Part shown: positions 43,679 to 56,600 of the stretch, in pieces
How the letters are laid out: every line of letters begins with the position of its first letter
How positions within the stretch are numbered: the stretch's first letter is position 1
NCBI RefSeq assembly: GCF_026210795.1
Contig: NC_089452.1
Location: 3,348,001 to 3,412,000 of the forward strand
Source of the DNA: Rhizophagus irregularis
Taxonomy: Eukaryota > Glomeromycota > Glomeromycetes > Glomerales > Glomeraceae
Length of the DNA: 64,000 nt
Reading direction: 5' to 3'
Notes under the pieces: generated by a model
Told to the model about the DNA's origin: nothing
Seen by the model: the letters and a program-made list of their open reading frames with translations, nothing else
The model's database searches: none
Made by a program: the position numbers and the translations under genes

Positions 43679-43947
43679 TTAAATGTCCAAATTATTAATG
43701 CATTTAATAGGGAGGCGTCAATTATAATACGCGTATAAGCATATTACATTTCTAAAATTATTGATCATTGAAACAATAAATCGGTCAATAGCAGAGGTTA
43801 CCGTCATACGCCGAAGAGGCGTCAGTTATAAATATGCAGTCAATCTGTTAATGAGCATATTAAATGTCTAAAATTTTTGATCATTTAACATAGCGAAACA
43901 GTAGATCGGTCAATAATTAAATGTCTAAAATTATTGATGCATTTAAC
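43679..43947 (+). repeat. direct repeats that include the kinase start codon
   Basis: The word ATGTCTAAAATTATTGATGC(A)TTTAAC, which is the start of the 43921 kinase gene, recurs upstream in degraded form at about 43684, 43748 and 43863. The spacers between them share 'cggtcaata', 'acgcc.a.gaggcgtca' and 'gcatatta'. The 5' coding end is thus one unit of a promoter-side repeat array. Confidence 0.65.
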
Positions 43948-45851
43948 AAAGCGTATATTTTAACAGATTACAATATTCATAAAAATCTTGACGAAAGATA
44001 CGAATTTAGGAAAAAAACCATAAGTGAAGATGAATCTCTTAATCCAGATGAAAAAAAAGAGGCAATAAGAATATTAAGTAAACGTTATGACTATGATAAA
44101 ATTATATCTAATGAAGGAATAAAAAGAATTTGTGATAACTGTAAAAAAGAACGTTTAGCGCTTTCATATTGTGAGCATTGCGTTCGGAATTATTTAAAAA
44201 AAAAATTTTCTGATTGGACATCAAATAACAATAAAATTGATAATTTGATAAAGAAATGTCAGATGCAAACCATTGGTCCAAATAAAATAATTGAGTGGAT
44301 TCCATACAGTGATTTTCAGGATATTAAATATTTCACTAAAGGAGGATTCTCTAATATATATTTAGCAAAATGGATTAATGGACATTTTATAGAATGGAAC
44401 TCTGATGAAAAACGGTTAAAACGAAATGGAATGGAGAGTGTAATTCTTAAAGATTTAGAAAGTGTAGAAAGTGCTAAGAGAAGTTGGTTTGAAGAGGTAT
44501 ATATTTTAAAAGTACAATTTAATATTGTACAATTACGAAATTAAGCAACTCCACCGGAATTAAGTGCTTAATTTCGGAACTGTACGGTATTTTCTTTCAA
44601 TTTTGTTAAAGAGAAAAGATAAATTCAAATTTAATTACATTAATAGGCAAAGTCGCACTTAACTATTAGTAATAAATGGGCGGGTATCATTCAATGTTAT
44701 GGCTTAACTCAAAATCCTTCAAACGGAAATTATATGCTTGTAGTAAGTCAAATGGACATAGATTTAAGAAGTTATTTACTACAAAATCGTAACCTTACAT
44801 GGAAGGAAAGAATTAAAATTATTGTTGATATAATTGACGCTCTTTTAAGAATTCATAAAGAAAATGCAATCCATAGAGATTTGCATTCAGGAAATATATT
44901 ACATTTACGAAGTTATAATTGTTGGTATATTAGTGATCTTGGATTTTGTGGACCCGCTGATAAACCATTAGGAAGTATATATGGAAATCTTCCCTATATA
45001 GCACCAGAAGTTATAGCTGGTAGAGGATATACCGAAAAATCTGATATTTATAGTGTTGCAATGCTAATGTGGGAAATTTCGTCTGGACAACCACCATTTA
45101 TTAATTATGAACATAATTATGATCTTGCAATGGATATTGTTGCTGGTAAAAGACCAAAGATTGTGTCAGGAACCCCATTACAATATAAAGAACTAATGGA
45201 ACGATGTTGGAATGCAAATCCAAAAGAAAGACCTAATATTGATATTCTTTGGAGCGAAATGATGAAGATTAATAAATCATATCATCAAAATAATATTGAT
45301 CATTCAGATAATTCGCACTTAAGTGTAAATTATAATATAAATTCTATTTCTACGAATCTATCTTGTAGTAAAATTTTTAGTTTTAATAATTTACCCGAGC
45401 CAAGAAATGCTACTAAAGGTATAATATTTTATTCATAAAATAATTGTTTTTCTCTAGTAAAATTTATGATATTAATATATGTTTTATGTTTTAAATTACA
45501 GATGAACTAGAAGGTACTTCTTTATAAAATTTATAATAATATATTAAATATTAAATGTTGACTAATATAATTTTCTTAATTATTTTAAAAGGATATCATA
45601 GTATACAAAATGATTTAGGAATTCCAAATACTAACGGTATATATTATACATATACATGAATTTCGATTAAAATATTTCAAATAACGTTAAAATATATTAT
45701 TATTATTTTTAGATATTATGTACAATAATAAGATCGAACAGAATGATGGTAAGATATAATTGTTGATATAATAGTAGTTATCAATAAAAGCATGACATTA
45801 TCTTATTTTTTTTTATTAGAAAATGAACCGGAGGATTCAGCTTTGAAATGA
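43921..45851 (+). CDS. TKL-type protein kinase with zinc-knuckle head (490 aa)
   Basis: Exons 43921-44496, 44647-45418, 45502-45513, 45592-45636, 45713-45748 and 45820-45851; introns 150, 83, 78, 76 and 71 nt, all GT..AG. The sum is a multiple of three and ends at TGA. Residues 71-87 are a CxxC..CxxC knuckle (CDNC...CEHC). The kinase domain has glycine loop GGFSNIY (about 141), VILK lysine (about 176), HRDLHSGNIL (about 268), DLGFCG (about 287), YIAPE (about 310) and SDIYSVAMLMWE. All catalytic residues are present. The tail after the kinase is built from four small exons (12, 45, 36 and 32 nt), each entered in phase 1. If splicing stopped after exon 3, the protein would end ELEGTSL instead. 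Likely cytosolic signalling kinase of the expanded glomeromycotan family; substrate unknown. The start ATG lies inside a repeat (see 43679-43947). Confidence 0.82.
44527..44585. repeat. 59-bp inverted repeat inside kinase intron 1
   Basis: GTACAATTACGAAATTAAGCA (21 nt) is inverted at the other end as TGCTTAATTTCGGAACTGTAC with two mismatches, with 17 bases between. It accounts for much of the extra length of this 150-nt intron compared with the usual 70-85 nt, and is probably a small foldback insertion. Confidence 0.75.
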
Positions 45852-47037
45852 ATTAAATGATGAAGGTATTTACTTTTTTCAAATTACTAATAAAGTTGAA
45901 AATATTATTAATAAATTTATGACACAATGGTTTATTTCAAAAGATTGGAATTATTGAAGGTAATTAGTTAAAATTTAATCATTTTAACTAATAATAAAGT
46001 AACTGTCTCATAATTGTATTGCATAAGTTAATCAATATGGACTTAAAAAGTAATTTAATATGCTTTATTATAATCAACTAACTACAAAAGTAGTATCTTT
46101 AATTTTATAATTAATATCAAAAGTAATTAGTATTTTTATTTTTATTATAATTAATTTAACTACAAAAGTAATTATTATTTTAGTTCAAGATATTTTATAT
46201 TTAAAAATCATTTTATTCATTTTATTGATATATTATACTAATTTTACGCCTACTATAAATAATGATAAATTTTTCCTAATGTAAAATTTATCAATAAGTA
46301 TTTAAATGTTGAAATCTTAATTCTGACCAAATTTATATTTTATAATTCCGACCAGAATTAACGAAGTCACGTGTAGCCATCGGCACAATAGAGTTTCTTT
46401 AACCACTAAGTGAATTATGGGAGATGCTCTTATTGTATGAGATGCTTATAATTACTGAAACAATAGATTTGAAATTTTTATGTGCCATATTATCATACAA
46501 TAAGAAATAAAATTATAATAAAATATAAAAATATACAATAATGCAAAAAATGTATATAATTGATTACAAAATTATATAAACACCTAGAGTACACTAAAAT
46601 AAATTTAGTATCCCCTATAACTAAGTTCAATCTATAACTAAAGAAACAAAAAACTAATAAATTTACAGACTAAATTTGTTAAGTCTAAAATCTATTTTTA
46701 TGTAAAAAAAAAAACGCTACTAAACTAAAAATTTTTTTAAAATTTTTTCTAAGGTTTTCTAATTTTCATATAACGATATTGACTGAATAATAAATCCTAT
46801 ATTATCTACTTTGCATACCTACAAAACAAAAAAAAATTAATAAAAATAAAATCCAAATTAATACATTAAGAATCCAAATCTCTGAATCTAAAGTCTATAA
46901 ACCCTTTATGAAAATGTCTCCGATAAACAACTTATCTTTGACCAGATCCAAATTTAAATCCAAAGGTCTTGACCTCAATATTAGTTTAATTGATAGGACA
47001 AATTTGTTTATTCGCTGTCGGAATCATCTCTTCATCC
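45852..47037. other. intergenic, no gene recognised
   Basis: AT-rich with recurring 'aactacaaaagtaatta' words at about 46080-46170. 'taattctgaccaaatttat' and 'taattccgaccagaatta' form a small pair at about 46320-46360. Confidence 0.45.
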
Positions 47038-48425
47038 TTACGTTGTCACTACGCGTTTTTTATTTTCATTAACTTTGTCTTCCTCCACTGTAGTTACAAT
47101 CTCTTCTGTTGTTATTTCCTCTTTCTTTTTCTCTATTTTATCCAGGCGTTCACTAAATTTGTTATTTAAATCGTCTAGTTCCTCATGTTCTTCTTTGCTT
47201 CTTGGTATCGTCGATAAAGAACCAGATAGTGCATTTACAAATTTATCTTTCGATGTTGTGTGTATAGGTACACTAAATTTGGTGAATCCGGTCCTTTTCT
47301 TAAACACCCCACCCTTTCCTATTAGTTCATCTTGATCTTTCATTTGTAGTCCTCTTCCAATATCCTCCTCCATTGTGGACTTATAAATTGCCTGCATCAG
47401 ATCGTTTTCGTTGTTGAAATAAATCAAAATATATTTAATTTTGTTAATTTTGATTATTTTGGCAAAATGTCCACCGTAATTATTTATATATTCTTTATCA
47501 TTTCAAAATCATTTTTCGCCTGTTCTTTCTCAGCCAACTATATCTCTTTTTAAGTTTCGTTGCGTCTAATTTCACGTCAAACATCCTGAAAAAATAGCTT
47601 TCGGTCATTTTTTGTTAGAGCTATATTAGATCTGCCTTTTAGAAAAATTTCTTCCATCTCTTTTGTTAAGCGAATTCTAGCTCTGACTGTCTTGTATTTA
47701 TAATTCCGTTTGACTTCTAATCTCTCAATATATCCTACTTTTTTCATCATTTCGTAAATAAAACTTTAGATCACGTGATTGCGCGGCAAAATATTTATCC
47801 AGATAATCACGGAATTTCATCCTTTTCAACTCTTGTGTTGATGATTTCTTTTTGGATATTTGGCGTCGCTTGTGGCGTTTTCTCTTACTATCCGGTTTAC
47901 TTGAGTTGGCTGTATTACTTGTTCTTATTTTCTCTTCTAAATCGTCTACTTATTTTTTCTGTAAAATTATTCGTTCCTCTGTTGTTACTTCAATTTGCTT
48001 GATTTTTCCTTTAAGCTCCTTGATTTCTTAATTATTCTTCCAATTATTTTATAAAGCGAGCTTCTTGATTGGTTCTTTGTTTACTGTGCTTTTCGAAGAA
48101 TTCTCATACTCTATATCATTTAATATTTTCTTCAAGTGTTCGCTTCCTAACTTTATAGCAAACAAGACTGCATAGAGTATTGGAATACGCCTATTTGGGC
48201 ATTTATTATCAACATTGTGCTGCTCAATTCTCCTGGCGGTATTATAGTCCTGCTTCCTAAACGTAACCTTTCATATTCTGCTAAGTCAAACTTTGTAAAG
48301 TCTATGTCGTAGTCAATATCGTAAAAGTCCTGTATATGTTCTCCCAAGCTGTCAAACCTTCTGTAATACTTTCGTAAGTAATTTGCTATACTCTTTCCGT
48401 TGATAAAACGTTCCTCTCTGATCAT
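47038..48425 (-). pseudogene. unknown coiled-coil gene, frameshifted copy A
   Basis: On the minus strand from ATG 48425: ...SIANYLRKYYRRF, a DYDID-rich stretch, then after a frame change CPNRRIPILYAVLFAIKLGS and a lysine/glutamate coiled-coil region with several stops. Next come a very basic patch (KPDSKRKRHKRRQ) with MKFRDYLDKYF, and finally a frame at 47500-47038 (YGGHFAKIIK..ILIYFNNENDLMQA...) ending in another coiled coil. At least three frame changes or stops separate these blocks. A second copy of the first half lies immediately upstream (copy B), with the same order. Product unknown. Confidence 0.5.
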
Positions 48426-48469
48426 ATTTGTTGGTATTTTTTAATAAATTTTTCGTAAAAATTTGGTAT

Positions 48470-49065
48470 GGAAGATCATCAGAAAGAGTTCTATTTTACT
48501 CTTCTAAGTTTTTCTCCATTTTGTCTTGCAATATTATTCATTCCTTTGCTGTTACTTCCATTTCTTTTATCTTTTCCTTGAGCTCGTTGATTTCTTCCTC
48601 TTTTAACTTGATTAAACGTGTCTTATCTTCTACATCTTTCTCTAAAGATAGCTTCTTTTCTTCCTAGTCTTGTGATAATTCTTTGTTGTGTGAAGAAGAA
48701 GAAACTATTGGCTCCTTTTGTGCTGTGCCTTCAGAAAAATTCTCACGAAGTATCTCTTCCAATATTTTCTTTAGTATTTTGCTTCCCAACTTTATAGAGA
48801 ATAAAACTGCCATTAAAACTGACTCTCTCCTATTTGAGCATATATCAGCCAGAATTCCTTTCTTACGTCTTCCTGTACAAAAAAAGTACTTCTCCTAAGT
48901 GTATTTCTTCATAATTTACTAGATTAAATTTTTCGTCATCTTCTAGTTTGTCAATATTGTAGAAGTCCATCAAGTGATTGTATTCCATACCCACAAAACA
49001 TTCAAATATTGTTCTAGGTTGTATTTCATTCTCTTTCCATATGTATAAACTTTGATTTCGGTCAT
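48470..49065 (-). pseudogene. unknown coiled-coil gene, frameshifted copy B (5' half)
   Basis: On the minus strand from ATG 49065: MTEIKVYTYGKRMKYNLEQY, then a frame change to GMEYNHLMDFYNIDKLEDDE, then another to CSNRRESVLMAVLFSIKLGS and a glutamate/lysine coiled coil with stops. These blocks match copy A in order and spacing (GKSIANYL/GKRMKYNL, KCPNRR/ICSNRR, AVLFAIKLGS/AVLFSIKLGS), so the two are tandem duplicates. Both are broken between the same pair of blocks. Confidence 0.5.
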
Positions 49066-50641
49066 TTTTATTGTAAGTTTATATATTAAATTGTTTTTTT
49101 TCCTTCTGATAAAATTTTGTACGAAAGACCCCGTTGTGAAGAACTACATTATTTTGCTTTTAAAAGTAGTATCAATAATATATAGTTATTGTTTTTAATT
49201 TACAAAGTAACTACTAAGTATTTGATAATACGTCTACTTATAATCAAAATTAGTTTTACTGCATTAAAATATTAATTATGATATTATTATTGCTCGATTT
49301 TGAAATACTTTAGACAATTTTTACTGCTTTTAAATTTTTAAAATACAAAATTATTATTCTTTGATTAATATGGTTATTATTTAAAGATTTTTTCGATGTA
49401 TCATAGAAATAACAAGCTGAAAGAAAAATCTAATATTACACACTAATTTGATTTTGATTTTCGAATTATGTTTATAAACTAATTTGAAGAAGTACAAATA
49501 GGATTAAGATGTTTTTCACTTTATTGTTATCAAAAATCATAATCTTGTACTAAATTATCAGGCAGTCCGATATTCATTCATTAATCGTTATAATTAGTCA
49601 GATAATATTGCTTTATAACAGTATGCAAAATTTTACGAACTGACCGCTATATAAATTATTTTGCCAAAATTATATGGTAGATTTTATTGAAAATGAAATT
49701 TTTTTGAGGCGCTGTCTTTATTTTCAATTAGATTTTCACAAAAAGTATAAGTTTAAATTTTAAAATTAAGGTAAAAGGATCGTAAGAAATTATTAAAAAT
49801 GCATTAGGTAACAATTAACGATGTATTGATAAGATTGGTTTAGTGATTTTTTACTTTTTAATGAGTGATTATAATAAAACAATATTAAATTAGTAAAATG
49901 ATTTTTAATTAAACTATTTTTTGAGTAAATTTTAAGAAAATAAAAATATTATGAGTCAAAATAAATTATAAAATATTAAGAAATGAATAAATAAACACAT
50001 TAGCTAATATTAACTAAATACAGTAAATATACTTTTATCAATTCCATTTAATATTTTCTTTTTTAACATCTGGATATAGTGTGGGAAAGAAAAAAAATAA
50101 TGATTGGTGATAAAGAATATCATATACATAAAATAATATAAAAATAAATATTCATAAAAAATAACAAATATAAAAAATTTAACTATGGGTTGAAGTTTCC
50201 TGCATACAGTAAAATTTTGATAATTAAGATATAAAAAAAAGATTTATTTAAATTACAAACTAAGTAACTTGTAAATATTTACTACTCTAGTCTTAGTGTT
50301 TAAATAATTCTAAATAAAATAAAAAAATAAAGAGAATACAAATATTTAATACTTGCAATTGGAAAAGCTATAAAGAAAAGGAATTATTTAAATTACAAAC
50401 TAAGTAACTTGTAAATATTTTACTACTCTAGTCTTAGTGTTTAAATAAATTTACAAATAAAATAAAAAACAATTTCTGCTGAATATATCATGTCAAATAC
50501 CATTTAAAAAAACTATAATTTATAATTAGTTAATTTTATCTTATTTAATATCTAAATAATAATTAAATAAATAAAAAAATTAAACTATAAAATAATTGCA
50601 AACTTAAATTTCCTTTTAATACTAGTATATTACATACCTAA
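49066..50641. other. intergenic; one 140-bp tandem duplication
   Basis: AT-rich. The stretch with 'aaattacaaactaagtaacttgtaaatattt' and 'actactctagtcttagtgtttaaata' at about 50249-50315 is repeated at about 50388-50455 with few changes. It lies just beyond the 3' end of the minus-strand kinase gene and may include its 3' UTR. Confidence 0.5.
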
Positions 50642-53600
50642 TTACTCATCTTTAATTATACAATCATCCAAATCTTCAGTCATACCAGTAGAAGAACAGC
50701 TTGCATGATAATTTTGTGAATCTTCACTTTCAAGAATTTCATTCAATTCTTTACTAGTAAAATCAAGTAAGCGACTTGTATAACATGTTTGTGGATGAGA
50801 TTCAGTAGCGAGATTGTTATGCCCAATTGGTGCATTTATAAATTCCATAATGTTGCTTTTTAATTCTTCACTGACTTTATAAGGACGGAAAATCCAATTA
50901 TCAATAACATCTTTCACTTTTAATGCAGATGGTCTTTTTAATGGATCTTCATTCCAACATTTTTTCATTAAATCTACATAACATTGTGGAGTATTTTCAA
51001 TAATTTCAGGACGTTCACCTTTACAAATACTTAAACTAAGTTGAAGATCATGTGCTCTATTATTAAATGGTGGTATTCCAGATGTAAACTCCCACATAAT
51101 CATAGAAAAACTATATATATCACTAGCTGGAGTATAAGATTTGCCTCTTAAAACTTCAGGTGCCATAAACGGAATAACACCATAAATATCATATTTTTTC
51201 AAAAACGATTTTATAGGTTGACATAATCCCAAATCACTAATATAAATTTTATCCTTATTCTTTTCATTATGATTTAAAATATTACCATCATGAAAATCAC
51301 AATGAATAAGATTTTCTCCATGAATTTTACTAAGTCCAGAAATAATTTCGTACAACATAAATAGTTTTTGATTCCAATTATTTTCGACTATTGTTGTTAA
51401 ATTTTCTCTTAAGTTACCTTTATTCGCATATTCCATTACTACCATAAATTTTGAAGTATTTGGATCTTCTGTAAATCCATAAAAATTTATAATATCATTT
51501 GAATCTAAAACACTTGTATGATATTCCCACTATAAAAAGTAATAATAGTTTATTAATATAAATAAATTTTAATTTAAATTAAGAAATAGAAAATAATATA
51601 TCATACTTCTTTTAAAAATTCATTTAAGTTTTCATTTAAATTCTTGTGACATTTAAGAATTACTTCTTCGTCTCTATCATACTTTAACCAAGTAGCTTTA
51701 TATATAGTACCAAATCCTCCTTCATTAAGATATTCAATATTTTTAAATCTATTATAAGGAATCCATTTTAAATTTTTTTTAAAAATAAAATCATCCATAA
51801 TTTCATTTCCACTTTTCTCAAATCTATAAATTTAAATAATTAAAATTATATTATAGATTGTATTATAATTACACTAAAATAAATTATTTACTTACACTAA
51901 AATTTAAATAGGAATTTAATGTAGTATAATTCTTAGTTTTTGGACAAATACATATACAGTAATAACCTATAATTTACAACTTACCTACAAAAGTAACAGA
52001 TATTTTTTAAATGAAAGAATTCAGTTAACAAATAAATATTATATAAAATATATAACAATAGAGATACTTACAAGCTAGATCATAAATAATTTTTTAAATA
52101 AAGAAATTAGATAGTTAAATTATATGTAAATATTATAACAATAAGTAATAATAGAATTAAATAAATAAATTACTATGACTTACCAACTAAAATAAATTAC
52201 AAAATAATTTTTTAAATAAAGAAATTAGTTAGTTTAAATTATATGTAAATAACTAATAATAGAATTAAATAAATAAATTACTAGTATGACTTACTAACTA
52301 AAATAAATTACAAAATAATTTTTTAAATAAAGAAATTAGATAGTTAAATTATATGTAAATATTATAACAATAAGTAATAATAGAATTAAATAAATAACTT
52401 ACCATCTATAAAATAATTTTTTAAATAAAGAAATTGGATAGTTTAAATTATATGTAAATATTATAACAATAACTAATAATAGAATTAAATAAATAACTTA
52501 CTCCCTATATTATTTAATAATTTTTAAATAAAGAAATTAGTTAGTTTAAATTATATGTATATATTATAACAATAAGTAATAATAGAATTAAATAAATAAC
52601 TTATAACTTACGATCTATTAAATAAAGAAATTAGTTAGTTTAAATTATAAGTAAATATTATAACAATAAGTAATAATAGAATTAAATAAATAAATTACTA
52701 TGACTTACCAACTAAAATAAATTACAAAATAATTTTTTAAATAAAGAAAATAGTTAGTTTAAATTATATGTATATATTATAACAATAAGTAATAATAGAA
52801 TTAAATAAATAACTTATAACTTACGATCTATTAAATAAAGAAATTAGTTAGTTTAAATTATAAGTAAATATTATAACAATAAGTAATAATAGAATTAATT
52901 AAATAACTTACTCCCTATATTATTTAATAATTTTTTAAATAAAGAAATTAGATAGTTTAAATTATATGTAAATATTATAACAATAAGTAATAATAGAATC
53001 AAATAAATAACTTACTCCCTATATTATTTAATAATTTTTAAATAAAGAAATTAGTTAGTTTAAATTATAAGTAAATATTATAACAATAAGTAATAATAGA
53101 ATTAAATAAATAACTTACTCCCTATATTATTTAATGATTTTTTAAATAAAGAAATTAGTTAGTTTAAATTATATGTAAATATTATAACAATAAGTAATAA
53201 TAGAATTAGATAAATAACTTACAATCTAAAGGAAATTACAAAATAATTTTTTAAATAAAGAAATTGGATAGTTTAAATTATATGTAAATATTATAACAAT
53301 AACTAATAATAGAATTAAATAAATAACTTACTCCCTATATTATTTAATAATTTTTAAATAAAGAAATTAGTTAGTTTAAATTATAAGTAAATATTATAAC
53401 AATAAGTAATAATAGAATTAAATAAATAACTTACTCCCTATATTATTTAATGATTTTTTAAATAAAGAAATTAGTTAGTTTAAATTATATGTAAATATTA
53501 TAACAATAAGTAATAATAGAATTAGATAAATAAATTTTTAATAAACTTGAAATATAAAAGAAAAAAAAAAAATAGAATTAAAATAAATAACTTATAACTT

Positions 53601-56600
53601 ACGATCTATTAAATAAAGAAATTAGATAGTTTAAATTATATGTAAATATTATAACAATAAGTAATAATATAATTAAATAAATAACTTACACCCTATATTA
53701 TTTAATAATTTTTTAAATAAAGAAATTAGTTAGTTTAAATTATATGTAAATATTATAACAATAAGTAATAATAGAATTAAATAAATAACTTACCATCTAT
53801 AAAATAATTTTTTAAATAAAGAAATTAGATAGTTTAAATTATATGTAAATATTATAACAATAAGTAATAATAGAATTAAATAAATAACTTACCATCTATA
53901 AAATAATTTTTTAAATAAAGAAATTAGATAGTTTAAATTATATGTAAATATTATAACAATAAGTAATAATAGAATTAAATAAATAACTTACACCCTATAT
54001 TATTTAATAATTTTTTAAATAAAGAAATTAGATAGTAGTTTAAATTATATGTAAATATTATAACAATTAGTAATAATAGAATTAAATAAATAACTTACTC
54101 GCTATATTATTTAATAATTTTTAAATAAAGAAATTAGATAGTTTAAATTATATGTAAATGTTATAACAATAAGTAATAATAGAATTAAATAAATAACTTA
54201 CTCGCTATATCATTTAATAATTTTTTAAATAAAGAAATTAGATAGTTTAAATTATATGTAAATATTATAACAATAACTAATAATAGAATTAAATAAATAA
54301 CTTACTCCCTATATTATTTAATAATTTTTAAATAAAGAAATTAGTTAGTTTAAATTATATGTAAATGTTATAACAATAAGTAATAATAGAATTAAATAAA
54401 TAACTTATAACTTACGATCTATTAAATAAAGAAAATAGTTAGTTTAAATTATATGTAAATATTATAACAATAAGTAATAATAGAATTAAATAAATAACTT
54501 ACTCGCTATATCATTTAATAATTTTTTAAATAAAGAAATTAGATAGTTTAAATTATATGTAAATATTATAACAATAAGTAATAATAGAATTAAATAAATA
54601 ACTTACCATCTATAAAATAATTTTTTAAATAAAGAAATTAGATAGTTTAAATTATATGTAAATATTATAACAATAAGTAATAATAGAATTAAATAAATAA
54701 ATTACTATGACTTACCAACTAAAATAAATTACAAAATAATTTTTTAAATAAAGAAATTAGATAGTTTAAATTATATGTAAATATTATAAAAATAAGTAAG
54801 AATAGAATTAAATAAATAACTTACACACTATATTATTTAATAATTTTTAAATAAAGAAATTAGTTAGTTTAAATTATATGTAAATATTATAACAATAAGT
54901 AATAATAAAATTAAATAAATAACTTACACCCTATATTATTTAATAATTTTTTAAATAAAGAAATTAGATAGTAGTTTAAATTATATGTAAATATTATAAC
55001 AATTAGTAATAATAGAATTAAATAAATAACTTACTCGCTATATTATTTAATAATTTTTAAATAAAGAAATTAGATAGTTTAAATTATATGTAAATGTTAT
55101 AACAATAAGTAATAATAGAATTAAATAAATAACTTACTCGCTATATCATTTAATAATTTTTTAAATAAAGAAATTAGATAGTTTAAATTATATGTAAATA
55201 TTATAACAATAAGTAATAATAGAATTAAATAAATAACTTACCATCTATAAAATAATTTTTTAAATAAAGAAATTAGATAGTTTAAATTATATGTAAATAT
55301 TATAACAATAAGTAATAATAGAATTAAATAAATAAATTACTATGACTTACCAACTAAAATAAATTACAAAATAATTTTTTAAATAAAGAAATTAGATAGT
55401 TTAAATTATATGTAAATATTATAAAAATAAGTAAGAATAGAATTAAATAAATAACTTACACCCTATATTATTTAATAATTTTTAAATAAAGAAATTAGAT
55501 AGTTTAAATTATATGTAAATATTATAACAATAAGTAATAATAGAATTAAATAAATAACTTACCATCTATAAAATAATTTTTTAAATAAAGAAATTAGATA
55601 GTTTAAATTATATGTAAATATTATAACAATAAGTAATAATAGAATTAAATAAATAACTTACACCCTATATTATTTAATAATTTTTTAAATAAAGAAATTA
55701 GATAGTTTAAATTATATGTAAATATTATAAAAATAAGTAAGAATAGAATTAAATAAATAACTTACACCCTATATTATTTAATAATTTTTAAATAAAGAAA
55801 TTAGATAGTTTAAATTATATGTAAATATTATAACAATAAGTAATAATAGAATTAAATAAATAACTTACACCCTATATTATTTAATAATTTTTTAAATAAA
55901 GAAATTAGATAGTAGTTTAAATTATATGTAAATATTATAACAATTAGTAATAATAGAATTAAATAAATAAATTACTATGACTTACCAGCTAAAATAAATT
56001 ACAAAATAATTTTTTAAATAAAGAAATTAGTATGTTTAAATTATATGTAAATATTAGAACAATAAGTAATAATAGAATTAAATAAATAACTTACAATCTA
56101 AAGGAAATTACAAAATAATTTTTTAAATAAAGAAATTGGATAGTTTAAATTATATGTAAATATTATAACAATAAGTAATAATAGAATTAAATAAATAACT
56201 TACTCCCTATATTATTTAATAATTTTTTAAATAAAGTAATTAGTTAGTTTAAATTATATAAATAATATAAATATAGATGTCATATAACTTACACCCTGTA
56301 GTATTATTAATTATTAATTAGTTAGACATAAAGATAATATAAAAGTATTTACTATAAATTATATATATTACTTACAATCTAATTATTTAATTAAGAATAT
56401 AGTTAGTTGAATTATGTAATATTGAACAAATATATATAATATATATATTTGACTTACCATCTGTAATATAATTAATTATTTAAACAAAGAATTTAGTTAT
56501 TTGAATATTTTATAAAATAAGTAAAGTAAAGAACTAAAGATTTGAATAACTGATAACTTACTGACTATAGTATTATTAAGCATTAAATGAATTATTTAGT

